Shown: positions 17,430 through 26,630, counted from the stretch's first letter. The stretch is 64,000 nt of DNA from DAOULT01 sp964646625 (GCA_964646625.1 CAZYHC010000008.1:62001-126000), one strand, 5' to 3'. Numbers and translations are program-made. Notes: generated by a model from the sequence alone, not told the origin.

Positions 17430-18005
17430 GTGCGGGTCATAGGAGGCATAGCCAAAGGACGTAAATTGCTCTCGGTGCCGGGGCAGACCACCCGCCCCAT
17501 CACCGACCGGGTCAAAGAATCTCTGTTTAACATCCTGGGAGAACAGGTGGAGAATGCCCTGTTCCTCGACCTCTTCGCCGGGACAGGTGGGGTGGGCATC
17601 GAGGCCCTGAGCCGTGGAGCACAATACGCTATCTTCGTGGAGCGCAGCGGACGGGCGGTCAAAACCATCTGGGACAACCTTAAATTGACCGGCCTGGCCG
17701 GGCGAGCAGAGGTGGCGCGGGCCGACGTTTTCCGCTTCCTGGCCGGGGAGCACCGAAAATCCGACCTGATCTACGTGGCGCCCCCGCAATACAAAGGGCT
17801 GTGGGCCAAAACTCTGATAGCCCTGGACAAAAGAAACCTGCTGTCCGCAGATGGTCTGATCGTGGTCCAGATTCACCCCAAGGAATACGTCGAGTTTGAG
17901 CTCCAAAGCCTGCTCCTCGTCGATCAGCGCCGCTATGGCAGCACCTTACTGTGTTTTTATACTCCCCTAAAGAATGAGACGGATGAGACGAGGGAGGTAG
18001 TATAA
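17430..18005 (+). CDS. rsmD: 16S rRNA (guanine-N2)-methyltransferase RsmD family
   Basis: S-adenosylmethionine-dependent methyltransferase for G966 (E. coli numbering) of 16S rRNA. Shows the family start RVIGGIAKGRKL, RPITDRVKESLFNIL and the SAM motif DLFAGTGGVGIEALSRGA. The catalytic motif IV, normally [D/N]PPY, is here VAPPQY, with an Ala replacing the acidic/amide residue and an inserted Gln. The GTG at 17430 is favoured: AAGGAG lies six bases upstream and the protein then starts exactly at the family N-terminus. The length of 191 residues is normal. A coaD gene often follows rsmD but does not here. Confidence 0.88.
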   Translation: MRVIGGIAKGRKLLSVPGQTTRPITDRVKESLFNILGEQVENALFLDLFAGTGGVGIEALSRGAQYAIFVERSGRAVKTIWDNLKLTGLAGRAEVARADVFRFLAGEHRKSDLIYVAPPQYKGLWAKTLIALDKRNLLSADGLIVVQIHPKEYVEFELQSLLLVDQRRYGSTLLCFYTPLKNETDETREVV

Positions 18006-18008
18006 CCG

Positions 18009-19388
18009 GTGAAAACAAAATTTCTGTTTCTAACCCTGATCGGGATTATGCTCCTGACAGGCTATGGGCCGCAGTGTGCGGCTCTGAGCCTCAGCCCAAC
18101 GCCGACCGCTACCCCCGGCCAGACGACCCCCACCCCAGATTCCACACCCGCCAGGGCCCAGGCCGAAGTGACGGTCAGGGGCCTCCGCGTGCGCACCGGC
18201 CCCGGTATAGAATATCCGCCTCTTGGGGCGCTCAAACGGGGCGATAAAGTGGATATCGTAGGGCGGGAGGTGGTCAGCGGTTGGCTGCAAATCAGCTACG
18301 ATCAGGCCGCCGACGGTGTAGGCTGGATTTCCGGCAAAGCACCCTACGTTGAGATCAGTGGTGCCCTCGAAGACGTGCCCGGCGTCAAGGCCGATCCACC
18401 GCCCCAGCTCGTGGGCCCCACCCCCACGTCTGCCCCCGCCTCGTCGGAAATGCCCGAAAATACGCTGCCCGGTAAGCTGGTCTTCCAGACCGCTAACCAG
18501 GGCGACATATACATCATCAACGCCGACGGCACCGGCCTGCGGCGTCTGACCGATGGGCTGGATCCCTCCTGGTCGTCCGACGGGACACGGGTGACCTTTG
18601 CCCGCTGGCGAGAACCAAAAGGCATTTGGGTCATCAACCAGGACAGCCAAGACGAACACAGGATTTTCGATTGGCCCGGCGCCAAGGCCCCAACCTTCTC
18701 GCCGGACGGAACCAAAATCGCTTTCACCCGTCAGTACGGCGGGCCTTTAAGCGACTGGACGAGACGTTACTACGTAGAAATTAACGGGGTGAAGATCGAG
18801 GTCGCCAAAATAGTGTTCCCGGCCGATCCCTGGTGGAAGCTGGGGGTGGTCAGCCCGGCAGGGGCCCAGGATTATTTCCTCGATCTGCACTGCCACGACC
18901 ACAGCTATTCCCCAGACTGGGCGCCCGACGGGGAACGGATCGTCTACGCCAGCGACGTGGGGCTTTCCTTCACCTGGGAGCAAAACGCGACCGCCAAACT
19001 CACCCGTGACCCCAACGTCTACCGCCTGACCGACTACTGGCGTGACCGCTCGCCGGTCTGGTCGCCGGAGGGGACGCGCCTGGCCTTCCAGACCTACTCC
19101 CACGACCACTACGAGATCGTGGTTATCAACGCCGACGGCACGGGCCGCACCCAACTGACCAAAAACTCGCCTCTCAACGACCGGGCCATCAACTGCGCTG
19201 CTCCGGCCTGGTCACCCGATGGGACACATATCATTTACCTGACGGACGAGAAGGGCCTCCAGGAATGGGAACTCTACATCATGAACGCCGACGGCCGCGA
19301 CCAGCGGCCCCTGTTCCAAACGGCCCTGGCAGGGATCAAGATTCAATACGACAACGTTGATGAGCGGGTTGTGGACTGGACATACTGA
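18009..19388 (+). CDS. Exported SH3-domain and PD40 beta-propeller protein
   Basis: A 459-residue secreted protein. An N-terminal signal sequence (KFLFLTLIGIMLLTG) is followed by a Pro/Thr linker and a bacterial SH3 domain at about 52-118 (VRGLRVRTGPGIEYPPLGALKRGD). Then come TolB-like PD40 repeats (IYIINADGTGLRRLTDG...PSWSSDGTRVTFARW and several more) to the end. The same SH3 plus propeller pair is fused to the adaptor protein at 42606-45407. The GTG start lies three bases after the rsmD stop, so the two may be co-transcribed. Likely role: binding at the cell wall or to carbohydrate/protein ligands; not proven. Confidence 0.85.
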   Translation: MKTKFLFLTLIGIMLLTGYGPQCAALSLSPTPTATPGQTTPTPDSTPARAQAEVTVRGLRVRTGPGIEYPPLGALKRGDKVDIVGREVVSGWLQISYDQAADGVGWISGKAPYVEISGALEDVPGVKADPPPQLVGPTPTSAPASSEMPENTLPGKLVFQTANQGDIYIINADGTGLRRLTDGLDPSWSSDGTRVTFARWREPKGIWVINQDSQDEHRIFDWPGAKAPTFSPDGTKIAFTRQYGGPLSDWTRRYYVEINGVKIEVAKIVFPADPWWKLGVVSPAGAQDYFLDLHCHDHSYSPDWAPDGERIVYASDVGLSFTWEQNATAKLTRDPNVYRLTDYWRDRSPVWSPEGTRLAFQTYSHDHYEIVVINADGTGRTQLTKNSPLNDRAINCAAPAWSPDGTHIIYLTDEKGLQEWELYIMNADGRDQRPLFQTALAGIKIQYDNVDERVVDWTY

Positions 19389-19450
19389 CAAAGGGGTCTG
19401 GCCCCTGGGCGGCGCACTAAGAAAAAAATCGAGAAGGAGAGTAAGCTACA

Positions 19451-20182
19451 ATGGAACAGAACCGAAGGCATGAACCGGTCAGAAATCAACCGTTTAAATA
19501 TTTCGACGTGGTGGTGGCCCTTTTCGTGGCGGTGCTCCTGATCAGCAACGTGGTCTCGGCGGCCAAGATCGTCAATCTGGGGTTGCCCATCCTGACTTTC
19601 GACGCGGGCACGCTGCTGTTTCCGGTGAGCTACGTTTTTGGCGACGTGCTGACCGAAGTTTACGGCTATCGGCGCTCGCGCAAGGCTATCTGGGTCGGCT
19701 TTTTCTGCGCTGCCCTGATGAGCCTCACTTTCATAGTGGTGAGCAAACTGCCGCCCGAAGCCGATTGGAGCAGCAGGATAGGCCAGGAGGCTTACGACAA
19801 AGTGCTGGGCTTTACCCCGCGCATTGTGCTGGCCAGTTTGATCGCCTATTTCGTCGGTGAGTTTTCCAACTCTTACATTATGGCTACAATGAAAATCCGC
19901 ACCCAGGGCAAATGGCTCTGGATGCGGACCATTGGCAGCACCCTTATCGGCGAGGGCCTCGATACCCTGTTATTCGTGCCCCTTGCTTTCATGGGCACGA
20001 TGCCGGGCTACGTTTTGATCGAGATAATCATCTCCAACTACATCTTCAAGTGCAGCGTCGAGACCCTGGTCACGCCCTGCACCTACCAGGTGATCAACTT
20101 CCTCAAAAGGGCCGAGAACGAGGATTACTACGATTACAGAACAGACTTCAATCCCTTCAAAATCGAGGACAGCCTGCTTTAA
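19451..20182 (+). CDS. Queuosine precursor transporter (YhhQ/VUT family)
   Basis: A 243-residue integral membrane protein of the vitamin-uptake-transporter-like family, which imports queuosine precursors such as preQ0/preQ1 or queuine. Six hydrophobic segments are visible. Family motifs include NVVSAAKIV, FPVSYVFGDVLTEVYGYRRSRKAIW and the C-terminal KCSVETLVTPCTYQVINFLKR. A GAGAAGGAG site precedes the ATG. No preQ1 riboswitch is recognisable in the 62-base leader, which instead contains the short AGGGGTCTGGCCCCT element (19392-19406). Confidence 0.9.
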   Translation: MEQNRRHEPVRNQPFKYFDVVVALFVAVLLISNVVSAAKIVNLGLPILTFDAGTLLFPVSYVFGDVLTEVYGYRRSRKAIWVGFFCAALMSLTFIVVSKLPPEADWSSRIGQEAYDKVLGFTPRIVLASLIAYFVGEFSNSYIMATMKIRTQGKWLWMRTIGSTLIGEGLDTLLFVPLAFMGTMPGYVLIEIIISNYIFKCSVETLVTPCTYQVINFLKRAENEDYYDYRTDFNPFKIEDSLL

Positions 20183-20187
20183 CAGGC

Positions 20188-21147
20188 TCAAGCTTGAGCG
20201 CCAGGCTCCTGGGCCTGGGCCTCACTGCTGGCCCTCTCCCCCACTTTGTTGTAGATGGCCCTCTCATCCTGCCGTCTGGACTCGGCTGCCACCTCGGTAA
20301 TGCCGTGCACATCGGCGAAAGGGCCATCTTCACTGGTGGCGATGCCGACCGTCAGGCTCATCAAGGGCGCCCACTGTTCCCGTCCCCCCCGGCCCTCGAC
20401 GGCCATGTAACCCCGTTGTTGATCGTCCACAGAATAGAAAGCCTTCAACACTTGATCAAAACGCTCCACGATGTCGTTTTTTATAGCCTGCGCCCTATCA
20501 ATTGCGGTGATGACAATAAAATCGTCCTTGCCCGTATGGCCGATGAAATCGTTGGTGGTACCCAGTTCCCCGACGGTGTCCTTCAGGGCATCGGAGATGA
20601 AGGACAACACGTACTTGGCCGTCAGGAAACCATAGACTTCATTGTAAGTTTCAAAGCCCGTGATGCCGATATATAACAAGGCCCAATCGCTCTTACGTAT
20701 CAGCTCTCTGAGTTGTTCTTCGATCAAGCGCCCACTGGGCAACCCCGTCCCCGGGTCGGTAGACAACTGGTAACGGGACTGACGCAAAGCGTTTTGCACC
20801 CGCAACTTCAACTCTTCAATAGAGAAAGGTTTGGTAATGTAATCATCGCCCCCTATCTCCAGACCGGTGATTCGATCATCTCGCTCACCTTTCTGAGTCA
20901 GGAAGATGATAGGAATGTGCTGGGTACGCAGATCATCGCGCAGCCGACGACACACTTCATAGCCATCGATATCTGGTAGGATAATGTCCAGGATAATTAC
21001 ATCAGGCAGTCTTTTGCTGCTTACCTTCAAAGCTATCCGGCCATGGGTAACCGTCCACACCTCGTATCCCTGTTTTTCGAAATAGGACCGCAGCATAAAT
21101 AAGGTATCGGGATCGTCCTCCACAATCATAATCTTGCCTTCATCCAT
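20188..21147 (-). CDS. Response regulator with a degenerate GGDEF-like output domain
   Basis: A 319-residue protein. The receiver domain (1-120) has the acidic pocket EDD at 10-12, phospho-acceptor Asp in VIILDIILPDIDGYEVC and the conserved Lys in ITKPFS, so it should be phosphorylated. The C-terminal domain (about 135-300) has the GGDEF fold (TGLPSGRLIEEQL, YIGITGFETYNEVYG). The signature loop reads GHTGKDDFIVI instead of GG[D/E]EF, so diguanylate cyclase activity is doubtful. No sensor kinase gene is adjacent. It converges tightly (5 bp) with the YhhQ gene. Confidence 0.88.
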   Translation of the reverse strand: MDEGKIMIVEDDPDTLFMLRSYFEKQGYEVWTVTHGRIALKVSSKRLPDVIILDIILPDIDGYEVCRRLRDDLRTQHIPIIFLTQKGERDDRITGLEIGGDDYITKPFSIEELKLRVQNALRQSRYQLSTDPGTGLPSGRLIEEQLRELIRKSDWALLYIGITGFETYNEVYGFLTAKYVLSFISDALKDTVGELGTTNDFIGHTGKDDFIVITAIDRAQAIKNDIVERFDQVLKAFYSVDDQQRGYMAVEGRGGREQWAPLMSLTVGIATSEDGPFADVHGITEVAAESRRQDERAIYNKVGERASSEAQAQEPGAQA

Positions 21148-21477
21148 CGACCCTAACTCTCTCCCTTAAGCACTCTCGCTTTAATCGCTCAGGTGTTTGG
21201 AGCCTGCTTGTCTCTGGCCTGAGGTGCAGGCTTTGCTGGCTCCAGCTATCAGTCTATACAGTCCGGCGTAGGGATCGCGCCAGGCATCCCTAATATTATA
21301 CTACAGAGTTTCCAAAAAGTGAAATATTCACCCTTGACTTGGAAAAGCTTGTGATATAAAATAGCCTTGACTGCAAGCGCCACAGCGGGCTGAGGGGGAG
21401 AAGTAAATAGAGTTCGACCCTGGTAAAGCTCTTTAAACATAAATGATTATGTAAACTAAAAAGGAGAAAGGAGCACC
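21148..21477. other. Intergenic region with inverted repeat and promoter
   Basis: Between the leftward response regulator and rightward glycosidase-like gene. An imperfect inverted repeat at 21198-21244 has outer arms TGGAGCC/GGCTCCA and inner arms GCCTGC/GCAGGC, without a T-run, so I do not call it a terminator. The promoter at 21334-21362 is listed separately. Nothing else is recognised. Confidence 0.4.
21334..21362 (+). promoter_or_regulatory. Predicted promoter of the first glycosidase/discoidin gene
   Basis: -35 TTGACT (21334-21339), 17-bp spacer, -10 TAAAAT (21357-21362); an alternative TATAAA lies two bases to the left. Start near 21369, leaving a leader of about 110 bases. Confidence 0.6.
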
Positions 21478-23886
21478 ATGAAAGTCGGCATTCTCGGTCG
21501 CAACGATTACTGGGGCAAAACCTTTACCGAACAGGACTATCGGGTGGTACGCGAAGCGAAGATTGAGCTCGTCAAAATCTTCGAGTACACCGATCTGTCG
21601 GTCTTCCAGCGGCTGCGCGATGAGAACCCTGCCCTGGCGTTCATCGTCCGCCTGTACGACGAGGCCGGCCTCGGCCAGCCGGAAGAGTTCGTCAATCGCC
21701 ACGCCTGGCGTATCGAACAACTGCGTCCCTTCGCCACAGACTTTGAAATCCTCAACGAGCCCAACCGCGCGGAGGAAGGTTGGGGGCCCGCTGCCGACCA
21801 GGCCCAGCGCTTCAACCACTGGTACCTGGAGGTGTTAGAGCGGCTGCGAGCCCTTCTGCCCCGGGCCTCTTTCGGCTTCCCCGGCCTGTCGCCCCATCCC
21901 CCAGGCGAGACCATCAGCGACCTGGAATGGCTGCAAATCTGCCAGGAAGCGGTACAGGCCTCCGATTGGCTGGGCTGTCATTGTTACTGGTCGGATGAAG
22001 CCGGGATGCTCCACCATAGCGACGGCCTGCGCTTCACCCAATACCACACCCTCTTCCCCGATAAAACCATCCACATCACCGAGTTCAACAGCCACCCCAC
22101 CCTGATCGATCAGTGGCAGCGGGCCACCCAGTACAGGAGATATTACACCACTCTGGGCGATTATCCTTACGTGGCCTCGGCCAGCGCCTTCATCATCTCT
22201 TCGCCCGACCCTGCCTGGGATGCCCTGGCCTGGTGGGCCCCCCAGAGCGGCCAATCGCGGCCGGTGGTCTGGGAGGTGGGGAGCATCCCCCGTCCCATCG
22301 GCGACCCCCAGGAAAAGCCCGTCTACGACGTGAAATACCTGAGCCACAACACGCCCGGCACGATGGTCGCCGGACAGACCAACGCCGTGCGCCTGACTCT
22401 CAAAAACGCGGGCCGCAAAACCTGGCTGGCGAGCGGCTACAACAAGGTGCGCCTGGGTTATCACTGGCATAACCATGATGGCAGCCTGGTGCCCGCCAGC
22501 CTGTGGGCCGATTTGCGTACTGCCCTGCCCCACGACCTGCGCCCCGACGAACACCTTACCCTCCAGGCCGAAGTAGGCCCTCCCGTGGTCGAAGGCCAGT
22601 ATATCCTCAAGTGGGACATGGTGGAGGAGATGGTCACCTGGTTTGCCTGGCAGGAGGTGCCCACCCTGGACGTCAGGGTCCAGGTTGAGCCTGCCCCTCC
22701 CTCGCCCGTGCCCGGCGCGGCCAGGCCCAGCGCCAGCCACAACAACGTGCAGAGCGGCCCGGATAACCTGCGCCAGGCCCTGGACGGCAGCCCCTATACC
22801 CGCTGGAGCACCTTCACCCCGCAAAGGCCGGGCATGTGGTTTCGCCTGGATTTGGGCCAACTGATGACCATCAGCCATCTGCGGCTGGACAACAGTTTTT
22901 CCCCCAAAGATTACCCGCGCGGCTACGTGGTCAGGCTCTCCACCGACGGAGCCCACTGGACAACAGTGGCCGAAAACCACGCCAACGGCGGCCCGCTGGA
23001 CGTGACTTTCACCCCGCAGTTGACACGCTACATCCACATCGATCAGACGGGTTCAGATTCCTTTTACTGGTGGTCCATCCACGCCATCGAGATCGAAGCC
23101 GATCCGGCCGGGGGTTGGACCATCAGCGCCAGCCACAACAACGTGCAAAGCGGCGCGGACAACCTGAGCTTCGCCCTGGACGGCAATCCCCAAACCCGCT
23201 GGAGCAGCCGTGAGCCGCAAAGGCCGGGCATGTGGTTTGCCCTCGACCTGGGCGCAGTGCAGACCCTATCCCGCCTCGAACTGGTCAACGAGGGCTCTCC
23301 CCAGGATTATCCCAGAGGCTACGTGGTCAAACTCTCCACGAACGGCCAAAACTGGGAGATGGTTTCATCCGTGAAGAATAATGACCGGCCGCTGGTTATC
23401 ACCTTCCCGCCTCGTTCAGCCCGCTACGTCCACGTCGAGCAGACGGGTTCTGACTCCTTCTACTGGTGGTCTATCCACGAGATCCTTGTTTCTGAGGAGC
23501 CGGTCATAACCGCCAGCGCCAGCCACAACGACGTGCTCAGCGGCCCGGACAATCTGCGCCAGGCCCTGGACAGCCTGGCCCACACTCGCTGGAGCACCAG
23601 AGCCTTGCAGACCCCCGGCATGTGGTTCGAGCTGGACCTGAGCCAGACCAAAACGGTGCGCGGCCTGTCCCTGGACAACACGGCTTCTCCCTTCGATTAT
23701 CCACGGGGCTACGTGGTGCGGGTCTCAGCCGACGGGGTAAACTGGCAAACGGTGGCCAAAAACTCGGCCAACGACCGCCCCCTGGACCTCGATTTCGCCC
23801 CCCGGCAGGTCCGTTACCTCCGCGTGGAGCAGACGGGTAGCTCCACGCGGTACTGGTGGTCTATCCACGAGGTTTATGTCAAGTAG
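21478..23886 (+). CDS. Glycosidase-like protein with three F5/8 type C (discoidin) domains
   Basis: 802 residues. Residues 1-270 resemble a clan GH-A barrel with probable catalytic Glu in FEILNEPN and HITEFN. A beta-sandwich (about 280-405, SHNTPGTMVAGQTNAVRLTLKNAGRKTW) resembles NBR1/CARDB-type domains. Three discoidin modules follow, each starting SASHNxVxSGxDNL and ending Y(F)WWSIHE, at about 418-540, 548-670 and 676-802. Such modules bind glycans. No signal peptide is apparent, which is odd for a carbohydrate-binding architecture. A paralogue with two discoidin modules lies just downstream beyond the RAYT gene. AAAGGAGAAAGGAG precedes the ATG. Substrate unknown. Confidence 0.83.
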   Translation: MKVGILGRNDYWGKTFTEQDYRVVREAKIELVKIFEYTDLSVFQRLRDENPALAFIVRLYDEAGLGQPEEFVNRHAWRIEQLRPFATDFEILNEPNRAEEGWGPAADQAQRFNHWYLEVLERLRALLPRASFGFPGLSPHPPGETISDLEWLQICQEAVQASDWLGCHCYWSDEAGMLHHSDGLRFTQYHTLFPDKTIHITEFNSHPTLIDQWQRATQYRRYYTTLGDYPYVASASAFIISSPDPAWDALAWWAPQSGQSRPVVWEVGSIPRPIGDPQEKPVYDVKYLSHNTPGTMVAGQTNAVRLTLKNAGRKTWLASGYNKVRLGYHWHNHDGSLVPASLWADLRTALPHDLRPDEHLTLQAEVGPPVVEGQYILKWDMVEEMVTWFAWQEVPTLDVRVQVEPAPPSPVPGAARPSASHNNVQSGPDNLRQALDGSPYTRWSTFTPQRPGMWFRLDLGQLMTISHLRLDNSFSPKDYPRGYVVRLSTDGAHWTTVAENHANGGPLDVTFTPQLTRYIHIDQTGSDSFYWWSIHAIEIEADPAGGWTISASHNNVQSGADNLSFALDGNPQTRWSSREPQRPGMWFALDLGAVQTLSRLELVNEGSPQDYPRGYVVKLSTNGQNWEMVSSVKNNDRPLVITFPPRSARYVHVEQTGSDSFYWWSIHEILVSEEPVITASASHNDVLSGPDNLRQALDSLAHTRWSTRALQTPGMWFELDLSQTKTVRGLSLDNTASPFDYPRGYVVRVSADGVNWQTVAKNSANDRPLDLDFAPRQVRYLRVEQTGSSTRYWWSIHEVYVK

Positions 23887-23917
23887 GTGCCTGGCACTTT
23901 GAAAGTGCCAGGCACCT
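23885..23917. repeat. REP palindrome upstream of the RAYT gene
   Basis: Perfect inverted repeat with arms AGGTGCCTGGCACTT and AAGTGCCAGGCACCT, three central bases, directly after the stop codon of the first glycosidase/discoidin gene and 24 bp before the transposase ATG. Confidence 0.9.
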
Positions 23918-23941
23918 GAAGAAAAGCGAGAGGCTCTAACC

Positions 23942-24523
23942 ATGTCACGTCGAAGAGTGCGATTCGCCCAGGGGCAGTATTACCATATCTACAATCGTGG
24001 TATTGGGCGTCAGCCTATATTTCGAGAAGAGGATAACTACCTATTCGTGCTGCGCTTGGTGAAGAAATATGCCAGGGCACTTAGCATCGCCGTGATTGCT
24101 TACTGTCTGATGCCCAACCATTATCACTTTCTGGTGCGGCAAGACAACGAGGAACCAGTAGGCTTGCTGCCTCAAAGGGTTTTTAACAGCTACACTAAGG
24201 CGTTCAACAAACTCTACAACCGTACTGGCACCCTCTTTGAAGGGCGCTACAGGGCTATCCACGTAGACAGAGATAACCACCTGCTTCATCTGTGTCGATA
24301 CATTCACGCTAATCCGGTGAAGGATGGATTAGTGTCGCATTTAGAAGAGTGGCCGTATTCCAACTACCACGAGTGGGTTGGAATACGTAGTGGCACGTTG
24401 GTTGACCGGGCCTTTGTGCATGGGTATTTCCCGGTAGGGCAGACTTATGGACGGTTCGTTTTAGATTATCTGGCTGGACTGGATAAGCTGCCTGAAGGAA
24501 TTGAGGCGTACTTGTTAGAATAA
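23942..24523 (+). mobile_element. REP-associated tyrosine transposase (RAYT, Y1/HUH family)
   Basis: A 193-residue HUH nuclease of the TnpA_REP type, which nicks and rejoins single-stranded REP hairpins. The HUH motif is MPNHYHFLV, the N-terminal part shows YYHIYNRGIGRQPIF, and the catalytic Tyr lies in CRYIHANPVKDGLV, the conserved Y-x3-N context. The length is typical of single-copy RAYTs, and the frame is intact, so the enzyme may be active. One palindrome stands upstream (23885-23917) and two downstream (24524-24557, 24562-24594), the arrangement expected for a RAYT with its own REP/BIME substrates. It separates two paralogous genes. Confidence 0.92.
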
Positions 24524-24594
24524 AGGTGCACGGCACTTTTGGAAGTGCCGCGCACCTGATAAGGTGCCTGGCACTTCGGAAGTGCCAGGCACCT
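24524..24594. repeat. Tandem pair of REP palindromes downstream of the RAYT gene
   Basis: Two hairpins in a row. 24524-24557 is a diverged copy (arms AGGTGCACGGCACTT / AAGTGCCGCGCACCT) and 24562-24594 a perfect copy (AGGTGCCTGGCACTT / AAGTGCCAGGCACCT) with a 3-base centre. The pair forms a BIME-like unit starting right at the RAYT stop codon. Confidence 0.9.
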
Positions 24595-24611
24595 GGAAGC
24601 AGGAGAGGAAG

Positions 24612-26630
24612 ATGAAAGTCGGCATCCTGGGTCGTAACGATTACTGGGGCAAGACCTTTACCGAACACGATTATCGGGTCATCCGCGAGGCTAAGATCGA
24701 GCTCATCAAGATGTTCGAGTACACCGACCTCTCGGTCTTTCAGCGTTTGCACGACGAGAACCCCCACCTGGAGTTCATGGTCAGGCTGTACGAACCTGAA
24801 GGGCCAGGCACGCCGGACTCCTTTGTGAGCAGGCACGCCCCACGCCTCAGCGAACTGCGGCCTTTCGCCAGCAGCTTCGAGATCCTGAACGAGCCTAACT
24901 TTCCCGGCGAAGGCTGGGGCCCAGACGCCGAACAGGCCAAAATTTTCAACCGCTGGTACCTGGAGGTCCTGGAGCGTCTGCGCACCCTCTTCCCCTGGGC
25001 GGTGTTCGGCTTTCCCGGCCTGTCGCCCACCCTGTTGCCCGGCGAAACCTTCACCGATCTCCAATGGCTGGAGGCCTGTCGCCAGGCAGTGGAACACTCG
25101 GACTGGCTGGGCTGCCATTGTTACTGGTCGGACCTGGCCGGTATGCTCCACCAGGGCTATGGTCTGCGTTTTACCCAGTATCATCGCCTGTTCCCCGGTA
25201 AGACCATCCACATCACCGAATTCAACAACGACCTGGGACGCATCGACGATTGGCACCGGGCCTTGCAATACGAAAGCTATTATAAGGCCCTGGGCGATTA
25301 CTTTTACGTGGCCTCGGCCAGCGCCTTTATCGTCTCCTCTCCTGATAAATATTGGGACAGGCTGGCCTGGTGGGACTACAAAAGCGGCGAATCGCGTCCG
25401 GTGGTCTGGAAGGTAGGGGGCATCTCGCGTCCTATCGGTTCCCCCCATCCAGGCCCGACCTACGCCGTGAAGTACGTCAGCCACAATACACCCCGCCAGA
25501 TGGCCGCCGGAGAGACCCGTACCGTGCGCTTCACCGTCGAGAACACGGGACGCAAAACCTGGCCCGCCGAAGGCTACAACAAGGTGCGGCTGGGCTATCA
25601 CTGGCACAACCGTGATGGCAGTCTCTTATCCTCCGCGTTGTGGGCCGACCTGCGCACCGGCCTGCCCCACGACCTGCGCAGCGGCGAACAGGTAAACCTG
25701 CTGGCCGAAGTGGGCGCTCCCCGCCTGGAAGGAAACTTCGTCCTCAAGTGGGACATGGTGGAGGAAATGGTCACCTGGTTCGCCTGGCAGGAGGTGCCTA
25801 CCCTGGATGTCGAGGTGCAGGCGGGGGCCGGCGTTCCGCAGGAAGTGCCCGGCCCGTTGAAGGTCAGCGCCAGCCACAACAACGTCACCAGCGGCCCCGA
25901 TAACCTGCTCTACGCCATAGACGGCAAAGCGCACACCCGCTGGAGCACCTTCACTCCCCAGAGGCCAGGCATGTGGTTTGCCATTGACCTGGGCCAGGTA
26001 CAGACCGTAACTCAGGTCACGTTGAGCAACGGGGGCTCGCCCCACGATTACCCGCGCGGCTACGTGGTCAAAGTTTCCCCGGACAACCAGCACTGGGAGA
26101 CGGTGGCGGTGAAGGAACACAACGATGGCTCGGTGGCCGTGACCTTCGCCCCCCGCCAGGTTCGCTACATCCGCATCGAGCAGACGGGCTCCGATCCCTT
26201 CTATTGGTGGTCCATCCACGAGGTGTACGTTTCCACCAAAAGCGGCCTGACGGTCAGCGCCAGCCACAACGACGTGCACAGCGGCCCCGATAACCTGCTC
26301 CAGGCCATAGACGGCAACGCCTACACCCGCTGGAGCAGCCGCGAGCCGCAGAAGCCGGGCATGTGGTTCGCCATCGACCTGGGCGGCCCCCAGAACGTGT
26401 CCCAGCTCAGCCTGGATAACGACCGCTCGCCCAAAGACTACCCGCGCGGCTACGTGGTCAAAGTTTCGCCGGACGGCCAGCGCTGGGAGGTCGTGGCCCA
26501 AAAAGCGATGAACGACCGTCCGCTGGCGGTGAGCTTTGCGCCGCGCCAGGTGCGCTACCTGCGGATCGAGCAGACCGGCTCAGACGACTTTTACTGGTGG
26601 TCGGTACATGGGGTGCAGGTGAAAGAATAA
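24612..26630 (+). CDS. Glycosidase-like protein with two F5/8 type C (discoidin) domains
   Basis: 672 residues, paralogue of the 21478-23886 product. The N-terminal barrel has the same FEILNEPN and HITEFN motifs, followed by the beta-sandwich (SHNTPRQMAAGETRTVRFTVENTGRKTW) and two discoidin modules at about 415-540 and 545-672 (SASHNNVTSGPDNL, SASHNDVHSGPDNL). I start it at the ATG of 24612 with AGGAGAGGAAG upstream; the open frame further upstream runs only through the REP hairpin. No signal peptide. The downstream flank has no clear terminator. Likely arose from the upstream gene by duplication, with loss or gain of one discoidin module. Confidence 0.83.
   Translation: MKVGILGRNDYWGKTFTEHDYRVIREAKIELIKMFEYTDLSVFQRLHDENPHLEFMVRLYEPEGPGTPDSFVSRHAPRLSELRPFASSFEILNEPNFPGEGWGPDAEQAKIFNRWYLEVLERLRTLFPWAVFGFPGLSPTLLPGETFTDLQWLEACRQAVEHSDWLGCHCYWSDLAGMLHQGYGLRFTQYHRLFPGKTIHITEFNNDLGRIDDWHRALQYESYYKALGDYFYVASASAFIVSSPDKYWDRLAWWDYKSGESRPVVWKVGGISRPIGSPHPGPTYAVKYVSHNTPRQMAAGETRTVRFTVENTGRKTWPAEGYNKVRLGYHWHNRDGSLLSSALWADLRTGLPHDLRSGEQVNLLAEVGAPRLEGNFVLKWDMVEEMVTWFAWQEVPTLDVEVQAGAGVPQEVPGPLKVSASHNNVTSGPDNLLYAIDGKAHTRWSTFTPQRPGMWFAIDLGQVQTVTQVTLSNGGSPHDYPRGYVVKVSPDNQHWETVAVKEHNDGSVAVTFAPRQVRYIRIEQTGSDPFYWWSIHEVYVSTKSGLTVSASHNDVHSGPDNLLQAIDGNAYTRWSSREPQKPGMWFAIDLGGPQNVSQLSLDNDRSPKDYPRGYVVKVSPDGQRWEVVAQKAMNDRPLAVSFAPRQVRYLRIEQTGSDDFYWWSVHGVQVKE

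Noticed and set aside
19389..19450. preQ1 riboswitch before the queuosine-precursor transporter
   Set aside because: No H-type pseudoknot or A-rich tail signature; only a short palindromic element and the ribosome-binding site are seen.
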